Assembly: GCF_003725795.1 (NCBI RefSeq)
Contig: NZ_RBEE01000004.1
Span: forward strand, 1 to 64,000
Origin: Pedobacter jejuensis
GTDB lineage: Bacteria; Bacteroidota; Bacteroidia; Sphingobacteriales; Sphingobacteriaceae
Length of the DNA: 64,000 bases
Direction of reading: 5' to 3'
In this document: piece by piece, positions 54,160 to 63,231 of the stretch
Numbering within the stretch: the first letter of the stretch is position 1
How the letters are laid out: each line of letters begins with the position of its first letter
Made by a program: the position numbers and the translations under genes
The notes under the pieces: model-generated
What the model saw: the letters and a program-made list of their open reading frames with translations, nothing else
Told to the model about the DNA's origin: nothing
Databases searched by the model: none

Positions 54160-55620
54160 GGAAGTGAACGTTCAGCATTTCATTGCCGATTGCAGCCCTG
54201 CTTTTCGTTGCAAGCCTTCGCTGCGCTACGGGCTTTTCACTGCAATCAGGCTTATTAACAAAGGACTGTTCCTATCAATGGGAGTTATCTAAAAGTTATG
54301 TTTTTATTGGGTTAGAACCACAAATCTTTTTTTCTCGCTCTTCAAGGAGAGGGCTTACTGAATTAACCCAAACTTCTGAACTTTCATAGTGTGGGGTTTT
54401 TTTTTGGAAGTGAACGTTCAGCATTTCATTGCCGATTGCAGCCCTGCTTTCCGCTATAGCACCAATGAAAAATTGGCGGCTGTCGCTTCAATCAGGCTTA
54501 TTAACAAAGGATATTTCCTATTAATAGAAGCTATTTATAAGTTATGTTTAGGTGGGTTTAAACCACTAATCTTTGTTTCCCTCTCTTTCAGGAGAGGGCT
54601 TATTGAATTAACCCAAACTTCGAACTTTCATAGGGTGAGGTTTTTTTTGGAAGTGACCGTTCAACATTTCATTGCCGATTGCAGCCCTGCTTTTCGTTGC
54701 AAGCCTCCGCTGCGGTACGGGCTTTTCACTGCAATCAGGCTTATTAACAAAGGATAGTTCCTATCAGTGGGAGTTATTTATAAGTTATGTTTTAGTTGGG
54801 TTAGAACCACTAATCTTTGTTTCCCTCTCTTTAAGGAGAGGGCTTACTGAATTAACCCAAACTTCTGAACTTTCATAGGGTGAGGCTTTTTTTGGAAGTG
54901 AACGTTCAGCATTTCATTGCCGATTGCAGCCCTGCTTTTCGTTGCAAGCCTTCGCTGCGCTACGGGCTTTTCACTGCAATCAGGCTTATTAACAAAGGAC
55001 TGTTCCTATCAATGGGAGTTATCTAAAAGTTATGTTTTTATCGGGTTAGAACCACCACCTTTTGTTTCTCGCTCTTCAAAGAAAGTGCTTACTGAATTAA
55101 CCCAAACTTCTGACCTTTCATAGGGTGAGGTTTTTTTTTTGAAGTGAACGTTCAGCATTTCATTGCCGATTGCAGCCCTGCTTTCCGCTATAGCGCCAAT
55201 GAAAAATTGGCGGCTGTCGCTTCAATCAGGCTTATGAGCAAAGGTCAGTCCCTATCAATGGGAGTTATTTCTAGGTTATGTTTTTATTGGGTTAGAACCA
55301 CAAATCTTCGTCTCCCTCTCTTCAAGGAGAGGGCTTACTGAATTAACCCAAACTTCTGACCTTTCACAGGGTGAGGTTTTTTTTGGAAGTTTACGGTCAG
55401 CATTTCATTGCCGATTGCAGCCCTGCTTTCCGTTGCAAGCCTTCGCTGCGCTACGGGCTTTTCACTGCAATCAGGCTTATTAACAAAGGTCTGTTCCTAT
55501 CAATGGAAATATTTACAAGTTATGTTTCATTGGGTTAGAACAGCAAATCTTTGTTTCCCTCTCTTTAAGGAGAGGGCTTACTTAATTAACCCAAACTTCA
55601 AACTTTCATAGGGTGAGGTT
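54160..55620. repeat. Right array: six ~245-bp structured repeats
   Basis: Units begin GGAAGTGAACGTTCAGCATT at 54160, 54406, 54649, 54894, 55140 and 55385 (periods 243-246). Each has an outer stem GATTGCAG/CTGCAATC and an inner AGCCC/GGGCT pair. Units 1, 3, 4 and 6 carry one loop sequence; units 2 and 5 carry another (CGCCAAT/ATTGGCG), which keeps the inner pairing AGCC/GGCT and a GATTG/CAATC outer stem. The order A-B-A-A-B-A and matching details show that a three-unit block of about 734 bases was duplicated. The array stops exactly at the stop codon of the cobA pseudogene. Confidence 0.9.
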
Positions 55621-56412
55621 TTATTCCCCAGCCATTATTTCGTAGAAATCTCGAATTGGTTGAAACTGTGGATGAAGCGAAACTACATCACCAAAAACCA
55701 ATAGAGCCGGTGCTGTAATTTTTTTGTCTTCCACAACTTCAGCTATGGTATCAACAATGCCTACAGCTATTTTCTCATCGTGGTTTGAACCATTTTGAAT
55801 CACCGCGACTGGCAGTAAACCTTTGCTTTCACTTTGAAAAATGGCGGCTATTTCTTTTACCTTTTCAATTCAATTAAGCACTACAATAGTTGCTTTTGTT
55901 TTAGCGGCAATATATAAATCTTCAGAAATTTCACCTTTAGCATTCGTTCCTGTTACCGCCCAAAAGCTTTCGCTTAAATCTTTGTAAATCATTGGTATTT
56001 TTTGCAAGCTAGGTGCACCAGTTGCACTAGAAATACCTGGAATGATTTCAGTTGGAATGCAGTAAGATTCTGCAGCGTCAATTTCTTCGTAACCTTTAGC
56101 AAAGAAAAATGGGTCGCCGCTTTTCAAACGTACCACGTGACCATAATTTAAAGCATAATCCACAATCAGTTTATTTACAGCGTCTTGCGAAAAATCTTCG
56201 TCGTCACTACGTTTACCTACATAAACTTTCGGGATGCCATCCGGTGCATGACAAAGTAAAGCCTCGTTCACATTTGCATCATACAAAACAACATCCGCTG
56301 TTTTTAATGCTTTAACACCTTTTAAACTAAATAAATCCGGGTCGCCAGGACCAGCACCTATCAATGTAATTTTGGGTTCAATGTTCGCTTTTTCTACTTT
56401 ACTTAAAATCAT
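55621..56412 (-). pseudogene. Broken second copy of a uroporphyrinogen-III methyltransferase gene
   Basis: A SUMT/CobA-like gene with an in-frame TGA at about 55870-55872. Before the stop come TLIGAGPGDPDLFSLKGVKA and KSGDPFFFAKG; after it the same frame continues with VIQNGSNHDEKIAVG and VSLHPQF, matching the intact copy at 63215. The stop replaces the Gly of the conserved MG in 'LVLMGLKK', and the Met is Asn, so two conserved positions are lost. The frame is open from 56463, but the start at 56412 (MILSKVEK) fits the family. The product, if made, would lack the C-terminal third. Confidence 0.82.
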
Positions 56413-56552
56413 AACAAAAAAAATTAGCTCGTGATAATTCCGATTAACTAGCCAAATATACAAAGTCTATAGAAATTGTAGTAATTTATTTTAAAATAAT
56501 TTAGCTTGATTTTAAAATCAACTTAACAGCCTGATATTTAACTGGATAAATT

Positions 56553-57017
56553 TTACTTACAAGGTACTTCTTCGAAAGTAAATTTCCCTGCCTCATAATT
56601 AATCGGTTTACCTTTAACGAAATAAGACCTACCTAAGGTGGTTTCTATTTGAGCTACGCCCATGATCAACTTACCATCTTTCTTTAAAAATGCCAGCGGA
56701 TTAGTGAAGGCTTTTGTTGTATCTGCACCAGTATTAAATCGGTAATCAACTAAGAGCGTATCGCCATGAAACTTGCCATCAATTTTGCCATTGTTTTGCG
56801 GCTTTTCACCGTATTTTATTAATAATGAACCCGTCACTTTGCCCGATGCCATTGTTTTTACAATCATGGCTGCACTATCTTTTTCAAAAGATGCAGCATA
56901 GCATTTCTCATTCAAAACAGAATCTGCTTTGGCAATGTCTGCCTTCCTATCAGATGAATTACAAGCGTACATAAATGGGAATGCTGCAAAAGCGAGGCAA
57001 ATAATTTTATTTTTCAT
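56553..57017 (-). CDS. Hypothetical lipoprotein
   Basis: A 154-residue protein with a lipoprotein signal (KIICLAFAAFPFMYACNSS; Cys19). The mature part is beta-rich with phrases such as GSLLIKYGEKPQNNGKIDGKF and DTLLVDYRFNTGADTTKAF, giving the feel of a lipocalin-like or META-like barrel. It is followed by the cobA pseudogene and preceded by the bestrophin gene, all on the minus strand. Not recognised. Confidence 0.7.
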   Translation of the reverse strand: MKNKIICLAFAAFPFMYACNSSDRKADIAKADSVLNEKCYAASFEKDSAAMIVKTMASGKVTGSLLIKYGEKPQNNGKIDGKFHGDTLLVDYRFNTGADTTKAFTNPLAFLKKDGKLIMGVAQIETTLGRSYFVKGKPINYEAGKFTFEEVPCK

Positions 57018-57095
57018 GATTTAAATTTTAGGATTGTTTAAAGGTTAAATATATAAACACGATGAAATGTTTTAATGAATTCCATAAGTAAATTG

Positions 57096-58106
57096 CTACA
57101 TCAAAATATTATTTTCTGGGACAATGGCTGGTGGTAAATCAGTTTCGTCGAGCATATCCCGCATATCAATTTCAATTGTCCTGGAAATATTGGTTATTGG
57201 AACATCGTTCGCACTACCTTCAAACGGATTGGTAGAACTCTCTCCTACTACATCTAATGAATTAAAAACCCAAGTTAACAAGATTGCAAATGGAATATTT
57301 AACCAGATAGAATAACCTTCTATTAGCGTTCCTGTGCCTAATTTATTAAAATCATTCAATAATCCATAAGGTACTAAAAACACAAAAAGATTTAACATAA
57401 TCGTTGCTATCGAAGAAAAATGCCTTGGATAAGGAAAATTTTTAATTCGTTCTGCTTTACCTTGGTTATCGTAAAACCCGGTAATTGCATTTTGTAAAGA
57501 TTGGAGTTGAAGTTCAGATAAAGCTCCTTTGGCAACTAATTGATTTATATGTTTTGATTGTAAAGCCATCAACTGTGTAGCCTTGTTTTTCTTCGTTAAA
57601 ATATAAGTCAATTCATCTGCAGAAAGGTATTTCGCTAACACATCTTCTAATTTATCCGTTTTTTCTGCTGTGTGATAATTCCTGGCATATTCGATGTTCC
57701 TTAAATCATCCATATTTTCCCAGGCACGTGTTTCTCTTAACTGGAAACGCAAAGCCGTTAACCATGCAAAGTGGCGATAGAAGATAATTTGCACATCTTG
57801 TTTTTTATCTTTTGAAGAAAGAAAATCTCTTATCATTACCCCAAAAGCCCGACTTCCATTGATGATTCCGCCATAAATTTGGCGAGCCTCCCAAAGCCTG
57901 GCATAGCTTGCATTGTTCTTGAAACTAATAATAAAAGAAACCGCAGTACCTAAAAGCGCCACCGGAACCCATGATATTGAGAGGAAAGTAAAGTTAAAAA
58001 AGTGATAGAGAACCGTAGGAATAATGGCCAAAATGGCTAAACGGTAGATGTCTCTGCGAGTCCATATAATAAATTCGAAAAACGTGTATTTTTTCCCAGC
58101 GTGCAT
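57096..58106 (-). CDS. Bestrophin-family ion channel
   Basis: A 336-residue member of the bacterial bestrophin (UPF0187/RFP-TM) family. It starts with an amphipathic region (TFFEFIIWTRRDIYRLAILA), has helices near 24-42, 45-64, 235-254 and 268-289, and the conserved NNASYARLWEARQIYGGI near 70-87. The C-terminal NPFEGSANDVPI segment is also typical. Bacterial homologues form pentameric channels, often cation-conducting. It stands downstream of the cysN terminator and is probably a separate unit. Confidence 0.9.
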   Translation of the reverse strand: MHAGKKYTFFEFIIWTRRDIYRLAILAIIPTVLYHFFNFTFLSISWVPVALLGTAVSFIISFKNNASYARLWEARQIYGGIINGSRAFGVMIRDFLSSKDKKQDVQIIFYRHFAWLTALRFQLRETRAWENMDDLRNIEYARNYHTAEKTDKLEDVLAKYLSADELTYILTKKNKATQLMALQSKHINQLVAKGALSELQLQSLQNAITGFYDNQGKAERIKNFPYPRHFSSIATIMLNLFVFLVPYGLLNDFNKLGTGTLIEGYSIWLNIPFAILLTWVFNSLDVVGESSTNPFEGSANDVPITNISRTIEIDMRDMLDETDLPPAIVPENNILM

Positions 58107-58225
58107 AGTTTTGCTATTTATTTATTCGGGATGTTTGTTTGGGGATAGGCGAAGGTAAAGAAAATGTTTTGAACCACCTTAGACAAGACATCCAGGAAAT
58201 TATAGGCAGCATTTTTAAATCATCT

Positions 58226-58260
58226 AAAAGAAAAACGGGGCTATCGTTACCGATGCCCCG
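58226..58260 (-). terminator. Terminator of cysN
   Basis: Read leftwards, CGGGGCATCG and CGATAGCCCCG form a GC-rich stem around GTAA, then TTTTTCTTTT. It lies about 110 bases past the cysN stop and before the bestrophin gene. Confidence 0.85.
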
Positions 58261-58367
58261 CTGAAATTGCTTTCCCTCTAAATTTAGAGTTTTCATTATG
58301 ATATTTGGTTATGGTTCTTTAGAATTTTGCCAAAAACATCGCCCATCACACATCTGCCAATTTTAAA

Positions 58368-59618
58368 TTATTCAACTGCCGCTCTAAACATCAGCGCTCC
58401 AACTGTTAAATTCGTACGACTATCAATCAAAATCGCCGAACCATTGGTACGATTATCATCATATAAATCGAAAGCAAGGGCATCAGCTGTTTTTAATATC
58501 ACTCTGCCAATATCGTTCAGTTTGAACTCGTCTGCCGCATGTTTCTCTAAAGTGTTAATATCCACTTTGTGCAGAATTTCACTGATTTTACATTTGGTGG
58601 TTTTGCTGTTATGCTGAATCAAATACATTATCGAGGTATCCAAAGCACGGGCATCCATCCAACATAAATCGGCCTCAATTAATTTTGATTCTTGTGGTAA
58701 GGCTGCAGCATTTACAATGGTATCACCGCGACTAATATCCACATCATCCTTTAAATGAATGGTAACCGATTGACCCGCATGTGCAACATCAGGATTTTGG
58801 TCGAAAAACTCGATTTTTTCTATCGTTGAGCTTGCACCTGATGGCAAAATAGTAACCTTATCATTTAAGCTAAATGTACCACTTAAAACCCGTCCGGCAT
58901 AACCACGGTAATCATGCAGTTCTTCTGTTTGAGGGCGGATAACCCATTGCACAGGCATCCGAGCCAGTTGAGACTTATCTAAATTATCGGTATCAATTTT
59001 TTCTAAGAAATGCAATAAACTTTCGCCTTTGTACCAATCCATACGCTCCGAATTCTGAACAATGTTATCGCCCTTCAAAGCACTAACCGGAATGTAATTT
59101 ACCTCCACCAGCTTTAATTGTTGCGCCAGAATTTGATATTTATCGATGATTGAATTGTAAACATTCTCGCTATAATCTACCATATCCATTTTGTTGATAC
59201 AAACTACAATGTGTTTAATCCCCAATAAAGAAACCAGGTACGAATGGCGAATGGTTTGCTCTACCACACCGTTTCTGGCATCGATTAAAATAATGGCCAA
59301 ATTCGCTGTCGATGCGCCGGTAACCATGTTTCTGGTGTATTGAATATGCCCTGGCGTATCAGCTATGATGAATTTTCGCTTTTCCGTTTGGAAGTATTTG
59401 TAAGCTACATCAATCGTAATTCCTTGCTCACGCTCGGCTCTTAAACCATCTGTTAAAATGGCTAAATCAATAGTTCCATCATCGTTTTTGCGGTTAGAAC
59501 TTTGTAAGGCCTCTAACTGGTCGGCTAAAATGGAATCTGTATCATACAACAAACGGCCGATTAAAGTACTCTTACCATCATCTACACTGCCTGCTGTGAA
59601 AAATTTTAATATGTTCAT
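58368..59618 (-). CDS. cysN: Sulfate adenylyltransferase subunit 1 CysN
   Basis: A 416-residue GTPase subunit of ATP sulfurylase that drives APS formation. G1 loop GSVDDGKST at 10-18, DTPGH near 89-93 and the NKMD G4 motif near 141-144 are clear. C-terminal beta-barrel domains follow. It is not fused to an APS kinase, matching the Fe-S type reductase in the cluster that can use APS directly. It follows cysD by 153 bases containing AT-rich GAGATTTG-type words. Confidence 0.94.
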   Translation of the reverse strand: MNILKFFTAGSVDDGKSTLIGRLLYDTDSILADQLEALQSSNRKNDDGTIDLAILTDGLRAEREQGITIDVAYKYFQTEKRKFIIADTPGHIQYTRNMVTGASTANLAIILIDARNGVVEQTIRHSYLVSLLGIKHIVVCINKMDMVDYSENVYNSIIDKYQILAQQLKLVEVNYIPVSALKGDNIVQNSERMDWYKGESLLHFLEKIDTDNLDKSQLARMPVQWVIRPQTEELHDYRGYAGRVLSGTFSLNDKVTILPSGASSTIEKIEFFDQNPDVAHAGQSVTIHLKDDVDISRGDTIVNAAALPQESKLIEADLCWMDARALDTSIMYLIQHNSKTTKCKISEILHKVDINTLEKHAADEFKLNDIGRVILKTADALAFDLYDDNRTNGSAILIDSRTNLTVGALMFRAAVE

Positions 59619-59771
59619 GTTTTTCAGATTTGAGATAATAGATATGAGATGTTAGACCGCTGTAAGTCACAAATCTCAAATCACAACACTCGAATTTCTT
59701 TTGGTTTTTTATATATGAGATATCACACAGATGCAAGGTTCTCAAATCTCACATCCCAATACTCAAATCTC

Positions 59772-60677
59772 TTAAAAATATCCCCCTTTTTTCCTATCCT
59801 CCATTGCGGCTTCGGAAACTTTATCATCCAATCGAGCGCCACGTTCGGAGATTTTAGATTCGCTGATTTCGGAAATAATATCATCGATTAAAGTGGCCTC
59901 AGATTCTACAGCGGCAGTGCAAGACATATCGCCAACGGTACGAAAACGTACTTGCTTTTTGAAAACCACATCTTCATCATCCATATTTAAAAACGGCGAT
60001 GCAGCCATTAACTGACCATTTCTGGTAATCACTTCACGCTCATGAGAAAAATAAATACTCGGTAATTCAATTTTTTCTCTCCGGATGTAATTCCAAACGT
60101 CTAATTCTGTCCAGTTGCTGATTGGAAATACCCGAACGTTTTCGCCTTTATGGATTTTTCCGTTGTAAATATTCCAAAGTTCAGGGCGTTGTCGTTTTGG
60201 GTCCCACTGCCCAAATTCATCACGAACAGAGAAAATACGTTCTTTTGCTCTGGCTTTTTCCTCATCTCGTCGGGCACCACCAATACAAGCATCGAATTGA
60301 TGTTTGGCGATGGTATCCAGTAAAGTAACCGTTTGTAAAGCATTTCTGCTGGCATTTTTACCCGTTTGCTCAATCACTTTTCCCTGGTCGATAGATTCTT
60401 GAACGGAGCCAATGATTAATCGCTCACCAATTCTTTCAATCATTTTATCGCGATAACTAATGGTTTCTTCGAAGTTGTGCCCGGTATCAATATGAACTAA
60501 GGGAAATGGAAATTTCCCAGGGCGAAAGGCTTTCTCGGCCAAACGAACCAAAGTAATTGAATCCTTTCCACCAGAAAATAATAAGGCAGGTTTTTCAAAC
60601 TGACCAGCCACTTCACGCAAAATGTGAATTGCCTCGGCCTCTAGTTCATCTAAATAATCAAAATTATACGTACTCAT
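59772..60677 (-). CDS. cysD: Sulfate adenylyltransferase subunit 2 CysD
   Basis: A 301-residue PP-loop ATP pyrophosphatase that makes adenylyl sulfate (APS) from ATP and sulfate together with CysN. The PP-loop LLFSGGKDS is at 32-40. The C-terminal segment FRTVGDMSCTAAVES and RGARLDD is typical. Length matches the family. It leads the cysD-cysN pair and follows the cysH gene after a 322-base gap. Confidence 0.95.
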   Translation of the reverse strand: MSTYNFDYLDELEAEAIHILREVAGQFEKPALLFSGGKDSITLVRLAEKAFRPGKFPFPLVHIDTGHNFEETISYRDKMIERIGERLIIGSVQESIDQGKVIEQTGKNASRNALQTVTLLDTIAKHQFDACIGGARRDEEKARAKERIFSVRDEFGQWDPKRQRPELWNIYNGKIHKGENVRVFPISNWTELDVWNYIRREKIELPSIYFSHEREVITRNGQLMAASPFLNMDDEDVVFKKQVRFRTVGDMSCTAAVESEATLIDDIISEISESKISERGARLDDKVSEAAMEDRKKGGYF

Positions 60678-60999
60678 TTATTAAGTTTTGATTGATTGAA
60701 TTTTGAATGAGCGAATTGACTTACGATAGTCTGTTCTTTCAAATATCCAATTGTTATATCATTTGTTGTTGTTGTTACCTCACTAAATCAAAGTGTAAGC
60801 TTTGGCTTATGTGTTGCATTTTCTTCCGTTTAAACAGGTGAGGTTTTATTTTCTAAAAACACCCCGCCCTGCGGGCACCCCTCTAAAAGAGGGGAATTAC
60901 AAAGTGCATATACATATCGCTTTAGCTTTTGGTCTTTCAGCTTTGGTCTTTCCGCTTTAGTCTTTCAGCTTTAGCCTTTTACCTTAAACCTTTCTAGCC
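60678..60999. repeat. Gap between cysH and cysD with dispersed repeats
   Basis: This 322-base gap has a CCCCGCCCTGCGGG-type hairpin near 60860-60880 and CCCCTCTAAAAGAGGGG at about 60879-60895, followed by CTTTCAGCTTTGGTC words at 60918-60975. No riboswitch fold or gene was recognised. A promoter for cysD-cysN may lie in the right half, but no TAnnTTTG at a good distance stood out. Confidence 0.55.
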
Positions 61000-61719
61000 C
61001 TAAACCTTTCCTTCCTCAACCTCAGTAGCATGCAAACCGCACTCTTTTTTACTCTGGTCTTCCCACCACCATCTTCCTGCTCTAAAATCTTCCCCCGGCG
61101 CTACAGCCCTTGTACATGGTGCACAACCAATGCTTGGGAAACCTTTATCATGTAAAGTGTTATAAACGATGTTATTATCTTTAATATAATTTTTCACATC
61201 GTCTAAGGTCCAGTTGAAAATCGGATGGAATTTAACCAACTGATTGCCTTCATCCCACTCTAAATCATGCATATCTTCACGGTTTGCGCTCTGCTCAGCC
61301 CTGATTCCCGTAACCCAAATTTTGTTCCCTTTTAACGCCCGTTTCAAAGGCTCAATTTTACGGATGTAACAACATTCCTTTCTATTTTCAACCGATTCGT
61401 AAAAGCTATTTGGTCCTTTGGTATTTACCATATCCTGCAACAATTCATTTTGCGGATAATAAGCATAAATCGGTTGGTTATACACTTCTAAAGTTCGGTT
61501 CCATACGTAATATGTTTCTGGAAAAAGCCGACCAGTTTCCAATGTAAATACTTTTATTGGGATATTATTCGAGAAAATTAAATGCGTAATGGCCTGGTCT
61601 TCCCAACCAAAACTCGTAGAGAAGATAATATTATCGGCGTACTTTTCTGCCAAATATTTAAGTTTATCTACCACATTTAATCCAGATAATTCTGCCTGTA
61701 TTTCTGATAAATTCACCAT
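61000..61719 (-). CDS. cysH: Assimilatory APS/PAPS reductase CysH, Fe-S type
   Basis: A 239-residue PP-loop reductase that converts APS (or PAPS) to sulfite. The N-terminal segment IIFSTSFGWEDQAI is the modified PP-loop. Cys pairs in KECCYIR and GCAPCTRAV provide the four ligands of a [4Fe-4S] cluster, the mark of APS-using reductases, and the catalytic Cys lies in KKECGLH near the end. The stop of the TSUP fusion gene directly abuts its ATG, so expression is coupled. Confidence 0.94.
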   Translation of the reverse strand: MVNLSEIQAELSGLNVVDKLKYLAEKYADNIIFSTSFGWEDQAITHLIFSNNIPIKVFTLETGRLFPETYYVWNRTLEVYNQPIYAYYPQNELLQDMVNTKGPNSFYESVENRKECCYIRKIEPLKRALKGNKIWVTGIRAEQSANREDMHDLEWDEGNQLVKFHPIFNWTLDDVKNYIKDNNIVYNTLHDKGFPSIGCAPCTRAVAPGEDFRAGRWWWEDQSKKECGLHATEVEEGKV

Positions 61720-63231
61720 CTAAATTAATTTTAAAATAAACATAATTACACTGCGCAAACTTACAATCATTACGATAATTCCAACGGCCACCATAATGGT
61801 TTTTGCAGAAATTTTGTTTGAAACCTTTGCAGCAATAGGCGATGCTACCGCACTTCCAATAATTAAGCCTAAAACGGCCTCCCAATGTTTACCGCCCAAC
61901 ATCGTAAAAAAGGTTAGTGAACTTAATGTTGCGATAAAAAACCTGCTGATTTTTACCGTACCCAAAGAAAATAACGGGTGCCGACCGCCAGCAATTAAGC
62001 TTGATAATACGATTGAACCCCAACCGCCACCAAAAGCAGCATCAATAAAACCACCTACAAATCCCAGTAAGCCAATTCTTTTTATCTTTTCGTTTGCCTT
62101 TTTTCGTTTGATATTAAATGCTTTCATCAAAATTACACCACCCAAAAACAGTGTGTAAACTGCCACTATCGGCTTTACATATGAACTATAATGTTCTAAT
62201 GATGATAAAATAAAAGCACCTAAAACTGCACCAACAATTGCAGGAATAATGAGTATTTTGAATAATTTCCAATTTACATTACCCATTCGGTAATGCATCC
62301 AGCCTGCAATACCATTGCTCATTACTTCAGAAATGTGAATGGCCATACTTGCCGATGCAGGCGGCAAACCCATTGCTAATGAGAATGATGCGGTAGTTAC
62401 CCCGTACGACATGCCGATGGCACCATCTATCAATGCAAATACAAATCCTGCACCTAAAAACCAATAAAATAATGGGTCGATATTGATTAAGAAAGTTTGA
62501 AATTCGGGTTCCGTGTTCCATAAAGAAAAACCAATTGCACCGATTAATAAAATTGATGCCACCCAAATAAGCCACTTAATATTGCGTTCAGCAAAGCTTT
62601 TTCGAGGATTGATTAAACTCCGTGTAACCTTATTTAGTTTTTTGACTTTTGCCGAGAAATCGCCGTTTAAAGTTTGGCGCAAAGCACTCATATTTTGTAG
62701 CGTTTCGTCTAGTTCTGCTGGCAAACCCTCATTCAAAATCTGTTTTAAACGCTTGGCGATGGTTGGCGATTTTCCATTGGTAGAAATAGCAATTTTTAAA
62801 TCGCCTTTCTGCACAATTGAACCCAAGTAGAAATCACATAAATCTGGCTTATCTGCAACATTTATCAGCAAACCTTTTTCATGCGTTACCGCTCTAATTT
62901 CTTCGTTTAAAATATTGTTGTTTGTGGCCGCAAAAACAATATCGATGTTTTCCAAATCAGTAACATCAAAACTTTTTTGCTTTATTTTTATTTGAGGAAA
63001 ATTTGCTATTAACGCATAAACCTCTGGCGAAACGTTCTCGGCAACTATGGTAATTTTAGCCTGCTGACTATTATTTACAATCGCCGTTAGCTTCTCCAAA
63101 CCAATATTTCCTGCACCAATTAATAATGTACGCAACTTGTTCAGTTTTACAAAAACCGGAAAAAGCTGATTCCCTTTCTCCTTTTCTGAGAAAGATGCTG
63201 TATCATTAGGTTGGTTAGGCAATACTTGCAT
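61720..63231 (-). CDS. Siroheme-synthase N-domain fused to TSUP transporter
   Basis: A 503-residue fusion. Residues about 25-205 form a precorrin-2 dehydrogenase/sirohydrochlorin ferrochelatase-like domain (LLIGAGNIGLEKL at 36-48, VFAATNNNILNEEI, NVADKPDLCDFYLG and SPTIAKRLKQIL), as in the N-terminal part of CysG. From about 220 the chain becomes a TauE/SafE-type (TSUP) membrane protein with some eight helices and FGGGWGSIVLSSLI. It overlaps cobA by 17 bases and abuts cysH. The first half supplies siroheme chemistry for sulfite reductase; the second may move sulfite or another sulfur anion. Both roles are by family. Confidence 0.9.
   Translation of the reverse strand: MQVLPNQPNDTASFSEKEKGNQLFPVFVKLNKLRTLLIGAGNIGLEKLTAIVNNSQQAKITIVAENVSPEVYALIANFPQIKIKQKSFDVTDLENIDIVFAATNNNILNEEIRAVTHEKGLLINVADKPDLCDFYLGSIVQKGDLKIAISTNGKSPTIAKRLKQILNEGLPAELDETLQNMSALRQTLNGDFSAKVKKLNKVTRSLINPRKSFAERNIKWLIWVASILLIGAIGFSLWNTEPEFQTFLINIDPLFYWFLGAGFVFALIDGAIGMSYGVTTASFSLAMGLPPASASMAIHISEVMSNGIAGWMHYRMGNVNWKLFKILIIPAIVGAVLGAFILSSLEHYSSYVKPIVAVYTLFLGGVILMKAFNIKRKKANEKIKRIGLLGFVGGFIDAAFGGGWGSIVLSSLIAGGRHPLFSLGTVKISRFFIATLSSLTFFTMLGGKHWEAVLGLIIGSAVASPIAAKVSNKISAKTIMVAVGIIVMIVSLRSVIMFILKLI

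Noticed and set aside
54183..55611. Recurring 60-120 aa open frames inside the right repeat array (peptides beginning MPIAALL or MNVQHFIAD).
   Set aside because: They merely follow the repeated DNA, shift with the unit and lack any domain; the left array in the other direction gives unrelated peptides. The pattern favours structured noncoding DNA.
50452..55620. CRISPR array or integron attC array.
   Set aside because: Units of about 245 bases are nearly identical throughout, with no short repeat-spacer pattern, no cas genes, no integrase and no cassette genes between units.
58114..58296. 60-aa frame between cysN and the bestrophin gene.
   Set aside because: It runs across the strong cysN terminator at 58226-58260 and has no recognisable fold.
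60678..60999. SAM or other riboswitch before cysD.
   Set aside because: The gap is made of dispersed intergenic repeat words and small GC-rich hairpins; no known riboswitch core could be traced.
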